Below are positions 37,226 to 46,403 of a DNA stretch of 64,000 nt, one piece after another. This DNA comes from Nostoc piscinale CENA21. GTDB lineage: Bacteria > Cyanobacteriota > Cyanobacteriia > Cyanobacteriales > Nostocaceae. The first letter of the stretch is position 1. Each line of letters opens with the position of its first letter. The notes beneath the pieces were generated by a model, which saw only the letters and a list, made by a program, of their open reading frames with translations, had not been told where the DNA came from and ran no database searches. The DNA is taken from positions 853,267-917,266 of the forward strand of contig NZ_CP012036.1 of assembly GCF_001298445.1 (NCBI RefSeq), given 5' to 3'. A program made the translations under genes and the position numbers.

Positions 37226-37253
37226 GTAAAACTGGAATTTTGGCAAACAATCT

Positions 37254-37526
37254 TCAAATGTTACGCAAGGGTACTAAGGTGGTTACTGTATTATCATTTG
37301 AGGTTTTATCTGGGTTAGATTTCAAGCGTGTCAATCTACTTTTGCGGACACGTTCGCTTTCTTTAATACCACCTGCTAGTTCATATTCATTGCTGTTTTT
37401 GCCGTATTTAAAACCAACCCCTGTAACCATTTTATCTGAAACTTGTTTTAAGGTTTTTTCCATTTCATCCAGCTTTTGTTTAGAAGAATCTATGATTGCT
37501 AGAGCAGAATTATAGTCCTCAAGCAT
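37254..37526 (-). CDS. Hypothetical protein, coupled downstream gene
   Basis: Not recognised. The 90-residue hydrophilic protein has an N-terminal helix (LAIIDSSKQKLDEMEKTLKQ), then GVGFKYGKNSNEYELAGGIK and a basic Ser/Arg/Lys end (SERVRKSRLTRLKS). The ATG lies inside the end of the preceding gene (overlap 8 bp), which implies translational coupling. The composition suggests a small regulatory or toxin-antitoxin-like partner, but this is inference. Confidence 0.6.
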   Translation of the reverse strand: MLEDYNSALAIIDSSKQKLDEMEKTLKQVSDKMVTGVGFKYGKNSNEYELAGGIKESERVRKSRLTRLKSNPDKTSNDNTVTTLVPLRNI

Positions 37527-37671
37527 TTTTTTTAAATTGCTCGATTAATTGCGTCATGCTTTGCAAGTTATGAGTATCATCAAAATTAAGATTTGGATCA
37601 ATAGCTTTCAGTCCGGCGATTCTAAACTGAGCTTTTTCTAGTATCTGGGAACTACGTTTTTTTCGAGGCAT
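37519..37671 (-). CDS. Hypothetical 50-aa protein, coupled upstream gene
   Basis: MPRKKRSSQILEKAQFRIAG opens a 50-residue basic protein ending MTQLIEQFKKNA. Its stop overlaps the start of the next gene by 8 bp. It has no known motif; a basic N-terminus and amphipathic helix suggest nucleic-acid or protein binding. The clear ATG and overlap support coding. Confidence 0.55.
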   Translation of the reverse strand: MPRKKRSSQILEKAQFRIAGLKAIDPNLNFDDTHNLQSMTQLIEQFKKNA

Positions 37672-37847
37672 AAATTTGCTCTTTTAAAAGCTTTACAAAG
37701 CTATTTTGGCTCAATTAACCTGGATTATAGTTCAGCAAAAGACACATTTTTCTTTACAAAAATTCTTATTTATGTACGTGTTTTCTCTGAGTTTAATCAC
37801 AGATTGCATTTTTATTGCATAGTTAAGAGCGATCGCTTTAATCTTAA

Positions 37848-38000
37848 GGCTTAATATTGTAACTTTAAGGCTTAGTGTTGTAATTTCAAGGGTCAACTTT
37901 ATAACTTTAAGGCTTAATATTGTAACTTCAAGGCTTAGTATTATAACTTTAAGGCTTAGTGTTGTAACTTTAAGGCTTAATATTGTAACTTTGAATGTCA
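37848..38000. repeat. Tandem 21-bp repeat tract
   Basis: About seven imperfect copies of a 21-bp unit with the core AACTTTAAGGCTTA(A/G)TATTGT. A minus-strand frame through it (37732-38001) reads as a Leu-Ser-Leu-Lys-Val-Thr-Ile heptapeptide repeat. I consider it noncoding or marginal because the frame is low complexity and lacks a ribosome site. Confidence 0.7.
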
Positions 38001-38175
38001 AAATTTTTCTCGGTTAGGTGTAACGAAGTGAAACCCAACACCAGCCTGTAATACATTAACAGAGATACTAGTTATAGAAAGTTTGGCAAAGTCGAAAGTT
38101 TATTGAGTATCTGCAATAATATTAAATAATTCCGATATAATAATAAATTTGGCTACTGCACTCATCTTTTAGTAT

Positions 38176-38493
38176 ATGTCCAAAACCTACACCGTAGAAC
38201 TGCTTCACCAAGGCAAAGTTCATACTCTGCAAGTTCCTGAAGACGAAACTATTTTATCTGTTGCCGATGCTGCTGGTTTAGAACTCCCTAGTTCTTGTCA
38301 TGCAGGTGTATGTACAACTTGCGCCGCGCAAATTACTGAAGGAACTGTAGACCAAACTGATGGTATGGGCGTTAGTCCAGAATTACAAAAACAAGGTTAT
38401 ACATTACTTTGTGTCGCTTATCCCCGTTCTGATTTGAAAATTGAGACTGAAAAAGAAGAAGTAGTTTATCAGTTGCAATTTGGCAAAGACTAA
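38176..38493 (+). CDS. Plant-type [2Fe-2S] ferredoxin
   Basis: Electron carrier of 105 residues. The cluster ligands are Cys41, Cys46 and Cys49 in SCHAGVCTTC, and Cys79 in LLCVAYP. It is slightly longer than PetF-type ferredoxins, with a changed C-terminal tail (VVYQLQFGKD). Which partner it serves (photosystem I, nitrogenase or other) cannot be decided here. It is monocistronic. Confidence 0.93.
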   Translation: MSKTYTVELLHQGKVHTLQVPEDETILSVADAAGLELPSSCHAGVCTTCAAQITEGTVDQTDGMGVSPELQKQGYTLLCVAYPRSDLKIETEKEEVVYQLQFGKD

Positions 38494-38594
38494 TGAAGTG
38501 TGAAGTCTGAAGTATGAAGTCTGAAGGATTAAATTTCATAATTCATACTTCATTCGGCTATTCTAGAACAAATTAATGAAGAGGATGAACGGCA

Positions 38595-38777
38595 ATGACT
38601 ACTCATTTTATTACCGCAGAAATCGACATTCAAGAAACTCCTACTGAGTTGCAAACAGTAATTGAAGCTGAGTTGAAAAAACAAGGTGAACCTCTGCGTT
38701 GGGCTATTACATCTGTGGATGAAGCACAGCAGAAAGTTGCTGTAGAAGCAGTTGTTACTCAAAGTGCTGAGTGTTGA
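38595..38777 (+). CDS. Conserved small hypothetical protein
   Basis: The 60-residue acidic protein (ITAEIDIQETPTELQTVIEA, then EPLRWAITSVDEAQQKVAVE) has no membrane segment and looks globular, with alternating beta-alpha character. Small proteins of this kind next to ferredoxin genes recur in cyanobacteria, but the function is unknown. It begins 101 bp after the ferredoxin. Confidence 0.72.
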   Translation: MTTHFITAEIDIQETPTELQTVIEAELKKQGEPLRWAITSVDEAQQKVAVEAVVTQSAEC

Positions 38778-38798
38778 GTGCTGAGTGCTGAGTGGTAT
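38764..38798. repeat. Tandem GTGCTGA heptamers
   Basis: Imperfect GTGCTGA/GTGTTGA heptamers overlap the end of the 60-aa gene. This is the same class of short tandem repeats seen elsewhere in the window. Confidence 0.65.
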
Positions 38799-38859
38799 TA
38801 AAAGATTGTATTACTTGGTAAAGTCTAAGACTTGTAGTTTCACGTGAGTTCAACAAAGA

Positions 38860-39040
38860 TAAAAACCCCTCTCCAAACCTCTCCCCCACAGGGAGAGAGG
38901 CTTTGAAACTCTATTTTTTTGTTGAAAACCAGTCGTATTTTTGCCCCTCTCCGCGTCGGAGCGAAAAGTCTGAGCGGAGGCTTCCTCCGATCAGAACTTT
39001 TCAAGACAGAGGGGTTGGGGAGAGGTTAATCAAACTCACT
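38860..39040. repeat. Dispersed palindromic repeat, CCCCTCTCC type
   Basis: ACCCCTCTCCAAACCTCTCC on the left and GGGGTTGGGGAGAGGTT on the right are inverted repeats that enclose CGGAGCGAAAAGTCTGAGCG and a related complementary arm. It is noncoding and typical of dispersed cyanobacterial REP-like units. Confidence 0.55.
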
Positions 39041-39074
39041 TTAATTTACACATCTACTCACTCAGCACTTGAAG

Positions 39075-40109
39075 ATGCGTCCTTACACTGCGATTTTAAT
39101 TGTACCTACTGGCGTTGGGGCGGCGATTGGGGGATATGCGGGTGATGCTATACCTGTTGCCCGAACTTTAGCACAGGTTTGCGATCGCCTGATTACTCAC
39201 CCCAATGTCCTCAACGGCGCAAGTTTATATTGGAATATCCCCAACGCTTTTTATGTGGAAGGTTACGGGTTAGATAAATTCGCTGCTGGTGATTGGGGTT
39301 TACGTCCAGTCCGCAATAATAAAGTAGGTTTGCTTTTAGACCAAGGAATTGAACCAGATTTATTACTGCGTCACCTGCAAGCGGCTGATGCTGCTAGAGC
39401 AACCCTGGGATTAACCATTACAGATTATGTAATTACTGATGCTCCGTTAAATGTAGAATTACGCACCTCAGCATCAGGGGCAAGTTGGGGAACCATTGGT
39501 AACCCAGATAGTTTACTGCGTGGTGCGGAAAAACTCATTCAAAAAACTGGGGCAGAAGCGATCGCAGTTGTTGCCCGTTTCCCCGATGATATAGATGAAG
39601 ATGCTGCACAGAATTATCTTCAAGGCAAAGGGGTAGACACAATAGCCGGCGCAGAAGCCGTAATTAGTCATTTATTAGTCAGACACTTGCAAATTCCCTG
39701 CGCCCATTCACCAGCCCTCGCTAGTACTCCACCTTATCCCGATTTATCTCCCCGTTCCGCCGCCGAAGAATTAGGCTATACTTTTTTACCAAGCGTACTT
39801 GTAGGCTTAAGTCGCGCCCCGCAATTTATTGTCGAGAAACAATTATTTATATCTTGTCAAGATGAAATTTGGGCTAATCAAATAGATGCTGCGATCGTAC
39901 CTGCAAACGCTTGTGGTAGCAGTGCTTTACTCAGTTTAAGCCAAAGCCACTGCCAAATAATTACCGTCAAAGATAATCAAACCCAAATCCAAGTTCCAGC
40001 CCAACTTTTAGGAATCAAATCCATCCAGGTAAACTCGTATTTAGAAGCAGTTGGTGTATTGGTAGCCCTCAAAGCTGGCATCAATCCCAATGCTTTAGTC
40101 AACAATTAA
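39075..40109 (+). CDS. DUF3326 domain protein
   Basis: The 344-residue soluble protein belongs to the DUF3326 family, conserved in cyanobacteria and plastids. It starts at ATG 39075 (MRPYTAILIVPTGVGAAIGG), a family N-terminus; a TTG two codons upstream is in frame. GYAGDAIPVAR, ITDAPLNVELRTS and VPANACGSSALLS are visible conserved blocks. The biochemical function is not established. A 54-bp gap separates it from the CPBP protease gene, with which it may form an operon. Confidence 0.88.
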   Translation: MRPYTAILIVPTGVGAAIGGYAGDAIPVARTLAQVCDRLITHPNVLNGASLYWNIPNAFYVEGYGLDKFAAGDWGLRPVRNNKVGLLLDQGIEPDLLLRHLQAADAARATLGLTITDYVITDAPLNVELRTSASGASWGTIGNPDSLLRGAEKLIQKTGAEAIAVVARFPDDIDEDAAQNYLQGKGVDTIAGAEAVISHLLVRHLQIPCAHSPALASTPPYPDLSPRSAAEELGYTFLPSVLVGLSRAPQFIVEKQLFISCQDEIWANQIDAAIVPANACGSSALLSLSQSHCQIITVKDNQTQIQVPAQLLGIKSIQVNSYLEAVGVLVALKAGINPNALVNN

Positions 40110-40163
40110 TCATCATTCTCTCCCTTGTCCCCCCAACTCCCTATTCCCTAACTCTGAACTCCC

Positions 40164-40745
40164 GTGGTAGAACAACAAAAACAAGACCCTGAAATTCCCT
40201 ATTTGACCCGTACCCAAGTGCTGATAGCAATGGGTGTAACAGCAATTCTGTTGTGGACAGTTGCCAAAGTCTGGTTACGCTTTGGTAATGTATTTCTATT
40301 CAAGTGGGAATGGAACCCAATAGATTTTCTTTGGGGGCTGGCTGTAGGAATGATTATTACCTGCTTGAGTGGTGTAGCATATCGCTTGTGGCCTGCCTAT
40401 CGTCAAAGCGCAGATTATTATTTAGAACTAGTCTTAAGACCCTTAGCTTGGCCTGATTTAATTTGGTTGGGTTTACTACCAGGTTTAAGTGAAGAATTAT
40501 TATTTCGTGGTGTCATGCTACCAGCTTTAGGCTTAGACCATGTAGCAGTGATTGTCTCTAGCCTTTGCTTTGGAGTTTTACACCTCAGTGGTTCGCAACA
40601 ATGGCCTTACGTACTATGGGCAACTGTGATTGGATTGGTTTTAGGATATAGCGCCTTGTTGAGTGGCAATTTGTTAGTTCCAATTGTTGCCCATATCATG
40701 ACAAATTGGATTTCCAGCTATTTTTGGAAAATGCAACAACGGTAG
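40164..40745 (+). CDS. CPBP-family intramembrane metalloprotease
   Basis: The 193-residue polytopic protein starts at GTG 40164. Signature motifs are SEELLFRGVM (EE..R) and FGVLHLSG, with a C-terminal AHIMTNW. These mark the Abi/CAAX-protease (Rce1-like) family of glutamic intramembrane endopeptidases. Its role may be protein maturation or bacteriocin self-immunity. It lies close behind DUF3326. Confidence 0.9.
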   Translation: MVEQQKQDPEIPYLTRTQVLIAMGVTAILLWTVAKVWLRFGNVFLFKWEWNPIDFLWGLAVGMIITCLSGVAYRLWPAYRQSADYYLELVLRPLAWPDLIWLGLLPGLSEELLFRGVMLPALGLDHVAVIVSSLCFGVLHLSGSQQWPYVLWATVIGLVLGYSALLSGNLLVPIVAHIMTNWISSYFWKMQQR

Positions 40746-40865
40746 AAAAAGTAGGAGGTCAATTATATGGCAATACAGTCCAGATAAGCTTTTTTACTTC
40801 TCGATTCTTTACCTGAATAAGTAGTTTAACAAACTAATAGAATTGCTCAACAATTTTCTTTGATT

Positions 40866-41630
40866 TTATCTGCTTGCTGTTTCTCTAGAAACATTCATAT
40901 TCTGCCAAAAAGAAAAATCTTTGGTCATCTGTGCTGACCAAGTTTTATTATGAATCATCGGCATAGTTGCTACCATCTTCTCCACATTTTTGGTTTGGCA
41001 AGTTGTTGGTAGTTTGGTATTTTCAGCGTTAACGCAAGCGTTTTCTGATGCAAAAGCTAAGTAAGTTGTGACTTTAAGTTCTCTATTTAAAGCATCTGAT
41101 CTAGGTTCAGCGTTAACTTCATTCATCCCTACATAGGCGATGTTTTGCGAATCTTCCATTGTCCGCAGCATACTAATAGCGTTGTAGTTAGTGCTAACTA
41201 ACGTACCACGTCTGAGAGGCTGAAAGTTAGGTACATCATCGGCAGTATTTGCTTGAGATGTCACACTAGCAATCATTTCGTTACTCATGAAAACTTTATT
41301 AATACCAACTGGCATTTTGTCATATTTACTCGCAGTCAAACCCACTAAAGCTTCAGACGTTGAATCTGTATTCTGAAATAATCCACCATCATAATTAGGA
41401 AAGATGGCTGTTGGGTTAACATTTTGAGTCTGTTCAATAAAAAGAGTGTTGGCTTGATATTGATTACTCGCTAAAGTGGCAAAGGTCGAATTGATTGTGG
41501 ATGAGGTTGCACTACCTTCTAAATAATTGACAGACTGAGCATTTTGAGCGTTAACAGATTGGATATTTGCACTTAAGGTAGTTGCAAGTACGAATCCTAG
41601 TAGATAGCATTGACTTCTGTTAGTTAGCAT
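40866..41630 (-). CDS. Exported protein of unknown function
   Basis: Not recognised. I chose ATG 41630 because it opens a signal peptide (CYLLGFVLATTLSANIQ, cleaved near VNA-QN). The mature part of about 225 residues is Asn/Thr/Ser-rich, with two Cys pairs possible (ACVNAENTKLPTTC). No catalytic motif. It is probably secreted or periplasmic. Confidence 0.65.
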   Translation of the reverse strand: MLTNRSQCYLLGFVLATTLSANIQSVNAQNAQSVNYLEGSATSSTINSTFATLASNQYQANTLFIEQTQNVNPTAIFPNYDGGLFQNTDSTSEALVGLTASKYDKMPVGINKVFMSNEMIASVTSQANTADDVPNFQPLRRGTLVSTNYNAISMLRTMEDSQNIAYVGMNEVNAEPRSDALNRELKVTTYLAFASENACVNAENTKLPTTCQTKNVEKMVATMPMIHNKTWSAQMTKDFSFWQNMNVSRETASR

Positions 41631-41989
41631 GGAATCAATTTTCCTATACCCTGTAAATTTGATCAACGAAACTTTCTTTGTTATTATTTAATTTTTAGGT
41701 TAAGATAAGAGTAAAGTCAGGTTATGTGTGATCTTTATACAATATAGGTATGCCCTAGGTAAATTTTTGCAAATTAATATCTGAGTAAAGATTATTTCGT
41801 AGGAGATAACCTTTACCGATGTAATCTGACGTAACAATCTAAAAAGCTCAGTAGATAAGCTTTTTCTTGCTCTTGGCACTAAATATAACAACATTGCTTC
41901 ACAGAATTATTAAAAATAGCTGAAAGATTCCAGATAAATTGAAAAGGTCAATTATGTCTGGAGAATCTAGGTAGTTTTGGCACAAATTA
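41631..41989. other. Intergenic region, nothing recognised
   Basis: About 360 bp. A 64-codon minus frame at 41700-41894 has no protein-like pattern. Contains the promoter of the exported protein. Confidence 0.4.
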
Positions 41990-43270
41990 TTAATTCTGTA
42001 AAGTTGTCTTCGATACAATTCGCGTCTTTTTCAATTCGGACGAAGAGAGTTGTTCGCCACTTTGCAGTCGGGTTGCAGATGTTTGCAGAACGTTGGCGGC
42101 GTGAGTATCACCAATTTGTAAGGCAGTGTTCGCCGCAGTTTGTAACATGGTTGCAGCACCGATGCGATCGCCTTGTTGTAATTTGATCTCTGCTAACTGA
42201 GTTTGGCGATATTTCGCTAATGTCAAAATTGATTGCTGTACCTGGGGATTGAGGGCGGGTTGATATTGGCGCAGGAAATTAGCAGATATATTAATCATGG
42301 GAGAAAGTAAGCCATCTTGGTTTGAGGCTGGGTCATCGTAACAAATCTGCATCTGTCCAATGACTTGTTCTCCTTCTGGTAATTTTCCTAAATAAAGATT
42401 GACTAAAACTATCCGTTCTACACCTTGCATTAAATCACCCAGCCGGACTTTAAAGCCGCCATTGGTTAATTCTTGCACCGGTAACTCAATTGTGTCTGGG
42501 AAAACTTGGGCGATGGGTTTTAATTCTGCTAGTCGGATATGAGGTACTAGGGAAAACTGTAAATAAGCGTTTGTTAGCCCTATTGATGATATTCGCCCAA
42601 ACAACCGCCCAAATTGTTCTAAAGCTTGTTCTGGATGCTCAATATAAGCCAAACTCCCGCCGCCAGCATCCGCAATTTTTTCCAGTAAATCTGAGTTCCA
42701 GTTATTGCCAAAACCGAGAGTATTAATGGTCAAATTGATTTTAGCTGCCTTTTGTGCCAGTTCCAGACAGCGTTTGTTGTCATCGTTGCCGATTTCCCAC
42801 TTCCACAGCCGCAGACTGCTTTCACCATGTCCATCAGTGAGAAGAAAAGCTTGGGAAACAGCGCCTTTAGCACCTTGCATCAGTTCTGTGATGCCCAATT
42901 CTAACCCAGCAGCAATAGCTGTACCACCACTGGCGATGAGTTTTTTTGGCAATAGGGATTTAATAGTGCTGGGGTCTTGAATTACTTGATGGGGAACAAT
43001 CACTTCCGCAGAACCAGAAAAAGCCACTACTGAGATGCGATCGCCAGGTTGTAACTTATTTAATAATTGCTCTACTGCTTGCATCACAGTTTGCATTGGT
43101 TTGCCGTGCATTGAACCGCTTTTATCCAGAATTAAGCATAAATTCAATGGCAAACGCCCCTCAACCTGATCAGCAAGCGCAGAAACCGAAACTACTAATT
43201 GACGTTGACTGCTCACTTGAGCCACATCAACGTTACGATCACTTAGCAACGAGAGCAATTGAACCTTCAT
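41990..43270 (-). CDS. VWA domain protein (second tandem copy)
   Basis: The 426-residue protein has a von Willebrand A domain with intact MIDAS DKSGSMHG and downstream SGGTAIAAGLELG and LLTDGHGE. A C-terminal region of about 190 residues continues as a beta-sandwich plus helical tail, ending RIVSKTTLQN. It is about 60-70 percent similar by eye to the upstream copy. Its ATG overlaps the upstream stop (ATGA). It may bind Mg2+-dependent partners. Confidence 0.9.
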   Translation of the reverse strand: MKVQLLSLLSDRNVDVAQVSSQRQLVVSVSALADQVEGRLPLNLCLILDKSGSMHGKPMQTVMQAVEQLLNKLQPGDRISVVAFSGSAEVIVPHQVIQDPSTIKSLLPKKLIASGGTAIAAGLELGITELMQGAKGAVSQAFLLTDGHGESSLRLWKWEIGNDDNKRCLELAQKAAKINLTINTLGFGNNWNSDLLEKIADAGGGSLAYIEHPEQALEQFGRLFGRISSIGLTNAYLQFSLVPHIRLAELKPIAQVFPDTIELPVQELTNGGFKVRLGDLMQGVERIVLVNLYLGKLPEGEQVIGQMQICYDDPASNQDGLLSPMINISANFLRQYQPALNPQVQQSILTLAKYRQTQLAEIKLQQGDRIGAATMLQTAANTALQIGDTHAANVLQTSATRLQSGEQLSSSELKKTRIVSKTTLQN

Positions 43271-44524
43271 TGTGGCGGGATATCTTGCAACACAGTTTTG
43301 GAGACAATGCGAGTTTTCTTGCGATCGCTTTCGCTTAAATCTCCTCCCGATTGTAATTGGGTGGCAGAAGTTTGCAAGACTGTGGCTGCACCTGTATCAC
43401 CCATTTGCAAAGCAGTTTTAGCAGCAGTTTGCAACATAGTTGCAGCCCCAACGCGATCACCTTGTTGTAATTTTGCTTCGGCGAGTTGGGTTTGGCGATA
43501 CTTGGCTAAAGCCAAAATCGATTGCTGCACCTGGGGATTAATGTTTGGTTGGTAAGCCCTGGTAACATTGGCATAAACTGGGAGATTTGTAGTAAATAAG
43601 CCGGTTTGATTATGGGCGGGATCATCGTAGCGAATTTGGACATTTGCGATCGCTTGTTGACCTTCCGGCAACTGTCCCAGATAAATATTAGCTAAAATTA
43701 CTCGCTCCACATCTTTCATTAAATCGCCCAACCGAATCGCAAACCGTCCGTCGGCTTCTTGTTGCAAGGGCAGTTCAATTGTATCTGGGTAAACTTGGGC
43801 AATGGGTTTAAGTTCTGCTAACCGGACATTCGGCATTAAAGAAAATAACAGATAAGCATTGGTCAAGCCTACAGTTTGAATCCGGCTGAATAACCGTCCA
43901 AACTCATTTACAGCTTGATCAGGTTTTTGAATATAAGATAAAGTACCTAAACCTGCATCAGCGATTCTTTCTAAAACATCTTGGTTCCAATTGTCGCCAA
44001 AGCCCAAAGTATTTAAAGTTAAGTTGTAACCAGCAGCTAACTGAGCGAACTTAAAACAACGGTTATTATCGCCATGTTCATTTTCCCCATCGGTTAGCAA
44101 AAATGCTTGGGAAATGCGGTCTTTTTTTGCCCTTAGCTAACTCCTCAATCGCCAGACGCAAACCTTCGTCAATCGCCGTCCCGCCATCAGCAGATAAGCG
44201 GTTAATTTGCTTTTTGATTTGTTCTGGGTCTTCAACAGATTGATTCGGGATTAAGACCTTAGCGCGATGATCGAAGACTACAACACTCAGGCGATCGCTA
44301 GGCTTAAGTCTGTCAACCAACAAATTTGCGGCTTTTTTCACAGTTTCTAGCGGTTTACCATTCATCGAGCCGCTATGGTCGAGAATTAAACATAAATTAA
44401 TCGGTAGAGTCCGGTCTTGGGTATCGGCGATCGCGGACACAGAAAACGACAGCTGACGTTGACTACTAGTTTGATTAGCATCAACATTTACATCATTCAG
44501 GGCAGGCTGCAAATTGACCTTCAT
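43267..44524 (-). pseudogene. VWA domain protein (first tandem copy), frameshifted
   Basis: The first part (MKVNLQPALNDVNVDANQTS ... to ELAKGKK) has the MIDAS DHSGSMNG and SADGGTAIDEG. The frame then breaks at a run of seven T (44122-44128) and continues as DRISQAFLLTDGENEHG to the end. Removing one base gives a continuous protein of about 419 residues, a close paralogue of the downstream gene, with which it shares the ATGA overlap. The pair may arise from duplication. Confidence 0.85.
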
Positions 44525-44847
44525 AACCCAAACTTCCTAAATTCAGGATATATACATAATTTAGTTAAGAATCCAGCACTCAAAAGCCAGAAATCAAAAT
44601 TTCGCTTCCTAAACATTCTGAATCCCGAATTCCCACCATACTTATAAATAACTTCAAATCGCCAGATCAACGCTACGGAAAACTTATCTTGTCGAGATAG
44701 ATTAATATATTCACAATAATCTTAGAAGCCTAGCTTTAGCAGATGGCAGCAATCTCGCCCATTAGCGAGGAAACCGCACCTGACTCTAGCCGGCATCACG
44801 CTAGGATGTATTACAGTTAACGGCATAATTTCAGGCGATCAGTTGCT
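44525..44847. other. Intergenic region upstream of clpR
   Basis: About 320 bp between divergent VWA and clpR genes. It must hold the clpR promoter. No repeat or RNA recognised. Confidence 0.4.
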
Positions 44848-45510
44848 ATGGACATTTCCCCCATCAAGGCTGTTCAAGCCCCATACTACGGCGATAACTT
44901 CTACCGGACACCGCCGCCAGATTTACCCTCCCTTCTGTTAAAGGAGCGAATTGTCTATCTGGGAATGCCACTGGTACCTGCTGTGACGGAATTAATCGTC
45001 GCTCAATTATTGTATTTGCAGTCAGACGACCCCGAAAAACCTATTAAAATCTATATCAACTCGACAGGCACTTCCGGTTATAGTGGCGAACCAATTGGCT
45101 TTGAAACTGAAGCCTTTGCCATCTATGACACAATGAAATACATTAAACCTCCCATCCACACCATTTGTATTGGTTCCGCGATGGGTATGGCGGCCATGTT
45201 ATTGAGTGCTGGTACTAAAGGTTGTCGCGCCAGCTTGCCCAACGCTACCATAATTCTGCACCAGCCCAAGAGCTACGCCCAAGGTCAAGCAACTGATATT
45301 CAGATTCGGGCGAAGGAAGTTCTGGCAAACAAAGCATCGATGGTTGATATTTTGACCCGTACTACCGAACAGACGGCCGAAAGAATCACCAAAGACATGG
45401 ATCGTCTCTTCTACATGAGTGCATATCAAGCCAAGGAGTACGGTTTAATCGATCGCGTGTTTGAAAAAGAAGAACTCGCTAATCCACCAGTACCAACTAG
45501 TGTTCTTTAA
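44848..45510 (+). CDS. clpR: ClpR, catalytically inactive Clp subunit
   Basis: ClpP paralogue of 220 residues. The catalytic Ser is replaced by Gly113 in IGSAMGMAAM, and the triad Asp is replaced by Leu187 in KDMDRLFYMSA; His138 (LHQP) is retained. These losses match ClpR, which forms a mixed ring with ClpP3 in cyanobacteria. An insertion after NSTGTSGYSGE is also typical. It is 102 bp upstream of clpP3 on the same strand, so an operon is likely. Confidence 0.92.
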   Translation: MDISPIKAVQAPYYGDNFYRTPPPDLPSLLLKERIVYLGMPLVPAVTELIVAQLLYLQSDDPEKPIKIYINSTGTSGYSGEPIGFETEAFAIYDTMKYIKPPIHTICIGSAMGMAAMLLSAGTKGCRASLPNATIILHQPKSYAQGQATDIQIRAKEVLANKASMVDILTRTTEQTAERITKDMDRLFYMSAYQAKEYGLIDRVFEKEELANPPVPTSVL

Positions 45511-45612
45511 GAAGGCAGAAGACAGAAAGCAGGAAGCAGGAGGTAGAAAAAATTAAATTTCCTATTTCCTCTTCCTTTAAATAATGACTAAATCACCAAC
45601 GGAGTAAAGAAA

Positions 45613-46206
45613 ATGCCTATCGGCGTTCCTAAAGTTCCTTACCGGATGCCCGGAGGGCAGTATACAGATTGGATTAGCATCTACGATCGCCTTTATCGGG
45701 AACGGATTATTTTCTTGGGGCGTGATGTTGATGATGAAATTGCTAACCAAATCATCGCTGTCATGCTGTATCTGGATTCAGAAGACCCAGGTAAAGATAT
45801 TTATTTGTATATCAACTCCCCTGGTGGGATGGTGACATCTGGTTTGGCGATTTATGATACGATGCAACACATCAAATCTGATGTTGTGACCATTTGTGTT
45901 GGTCTTGCTGCTTCAATGGGTTCTTTCTTGTTGACTGCTGGGACTAAAGGCAAGCGCCTCGCATTGCCCCATTCCCGGATTATGATTCACCAACCCTCCG
46001 GCGGCACCCGTGGACAAGCCACCGACATCGAAATCGAAGCCAGAGAAATTCTGCGGATTCGCAATCAACTCAATAACATTTACGCTCAAAATACTGGTCA
46101 AACCTTGGCCAAGATTGAGAAAGACATGGATCGTGACTTCTTTATGTCCGCCCAAGAAGCCAAAGAATACGGATTGATTGACCGTGTGATTGAAGAGCGA
46201 ATCTAG
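45613..46206 (+). CDS. clpP3: ClpP protease subunit (ClpP3)
   Basis: Serine protease of 197 residues with an intact triad: Ser101 (GLAASMGS), His126 (MIHQPSG) and Asp175 (MDRDFFMSA). It follows clpR, and the ClpP3/R core pairs with the ClpC chaperone for essential proteolysis in cyanobacteria. A GGAGTAAAGAAA site precedes the ATG. Confidence 0.93.
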   Translation: MPIGVPKVPYRMPGGQYTDWISIYDRLYRERIIFLGRDVDDEIANQIIAVMLYLDSEDPGKDIYLYINSPGGMVTSGLAIYDTMQHIKSDVVTICVGLAASMGSFLLTAGTKGKRLALPHSRIMIHQPSGGTRGQATDIEIEAREILRIRNQLNNIYAQNTGQTLAKIEKDMDRDFFMSAQEAKEYGLIDRVIEERI

Positions 46207-46403
46207 AGTCAAGTAAAAAGGTAAAAGGCAAAAGTCAAAAGAAATTAAGTGTTCTGAAATCTTTTACTTTTTTACTTTTACCTTTTTACTTTCCCAAAAC
46301 TGTCTAGTTTGAACTATAAATTAGAAAATTCTTGTTTATCATTAAAACCTTATGCTAGAGGCAAAATGCTGATAGCTGTATATTAGATAGCTGATATCTC
46401 GAA

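Noticed and set aside
37732..38001. 89-codon frame with Leu-Ser-Leu-Lys-Val repeats
   Set aside because: It is produced by the 21-bp tandem repeats, and there is no independent support for translation. Reported as a repeat.
41700..41894. 64-codon minus-strand frame
   Set aside because: No protein-like pattern, no family motif and a poor start context.
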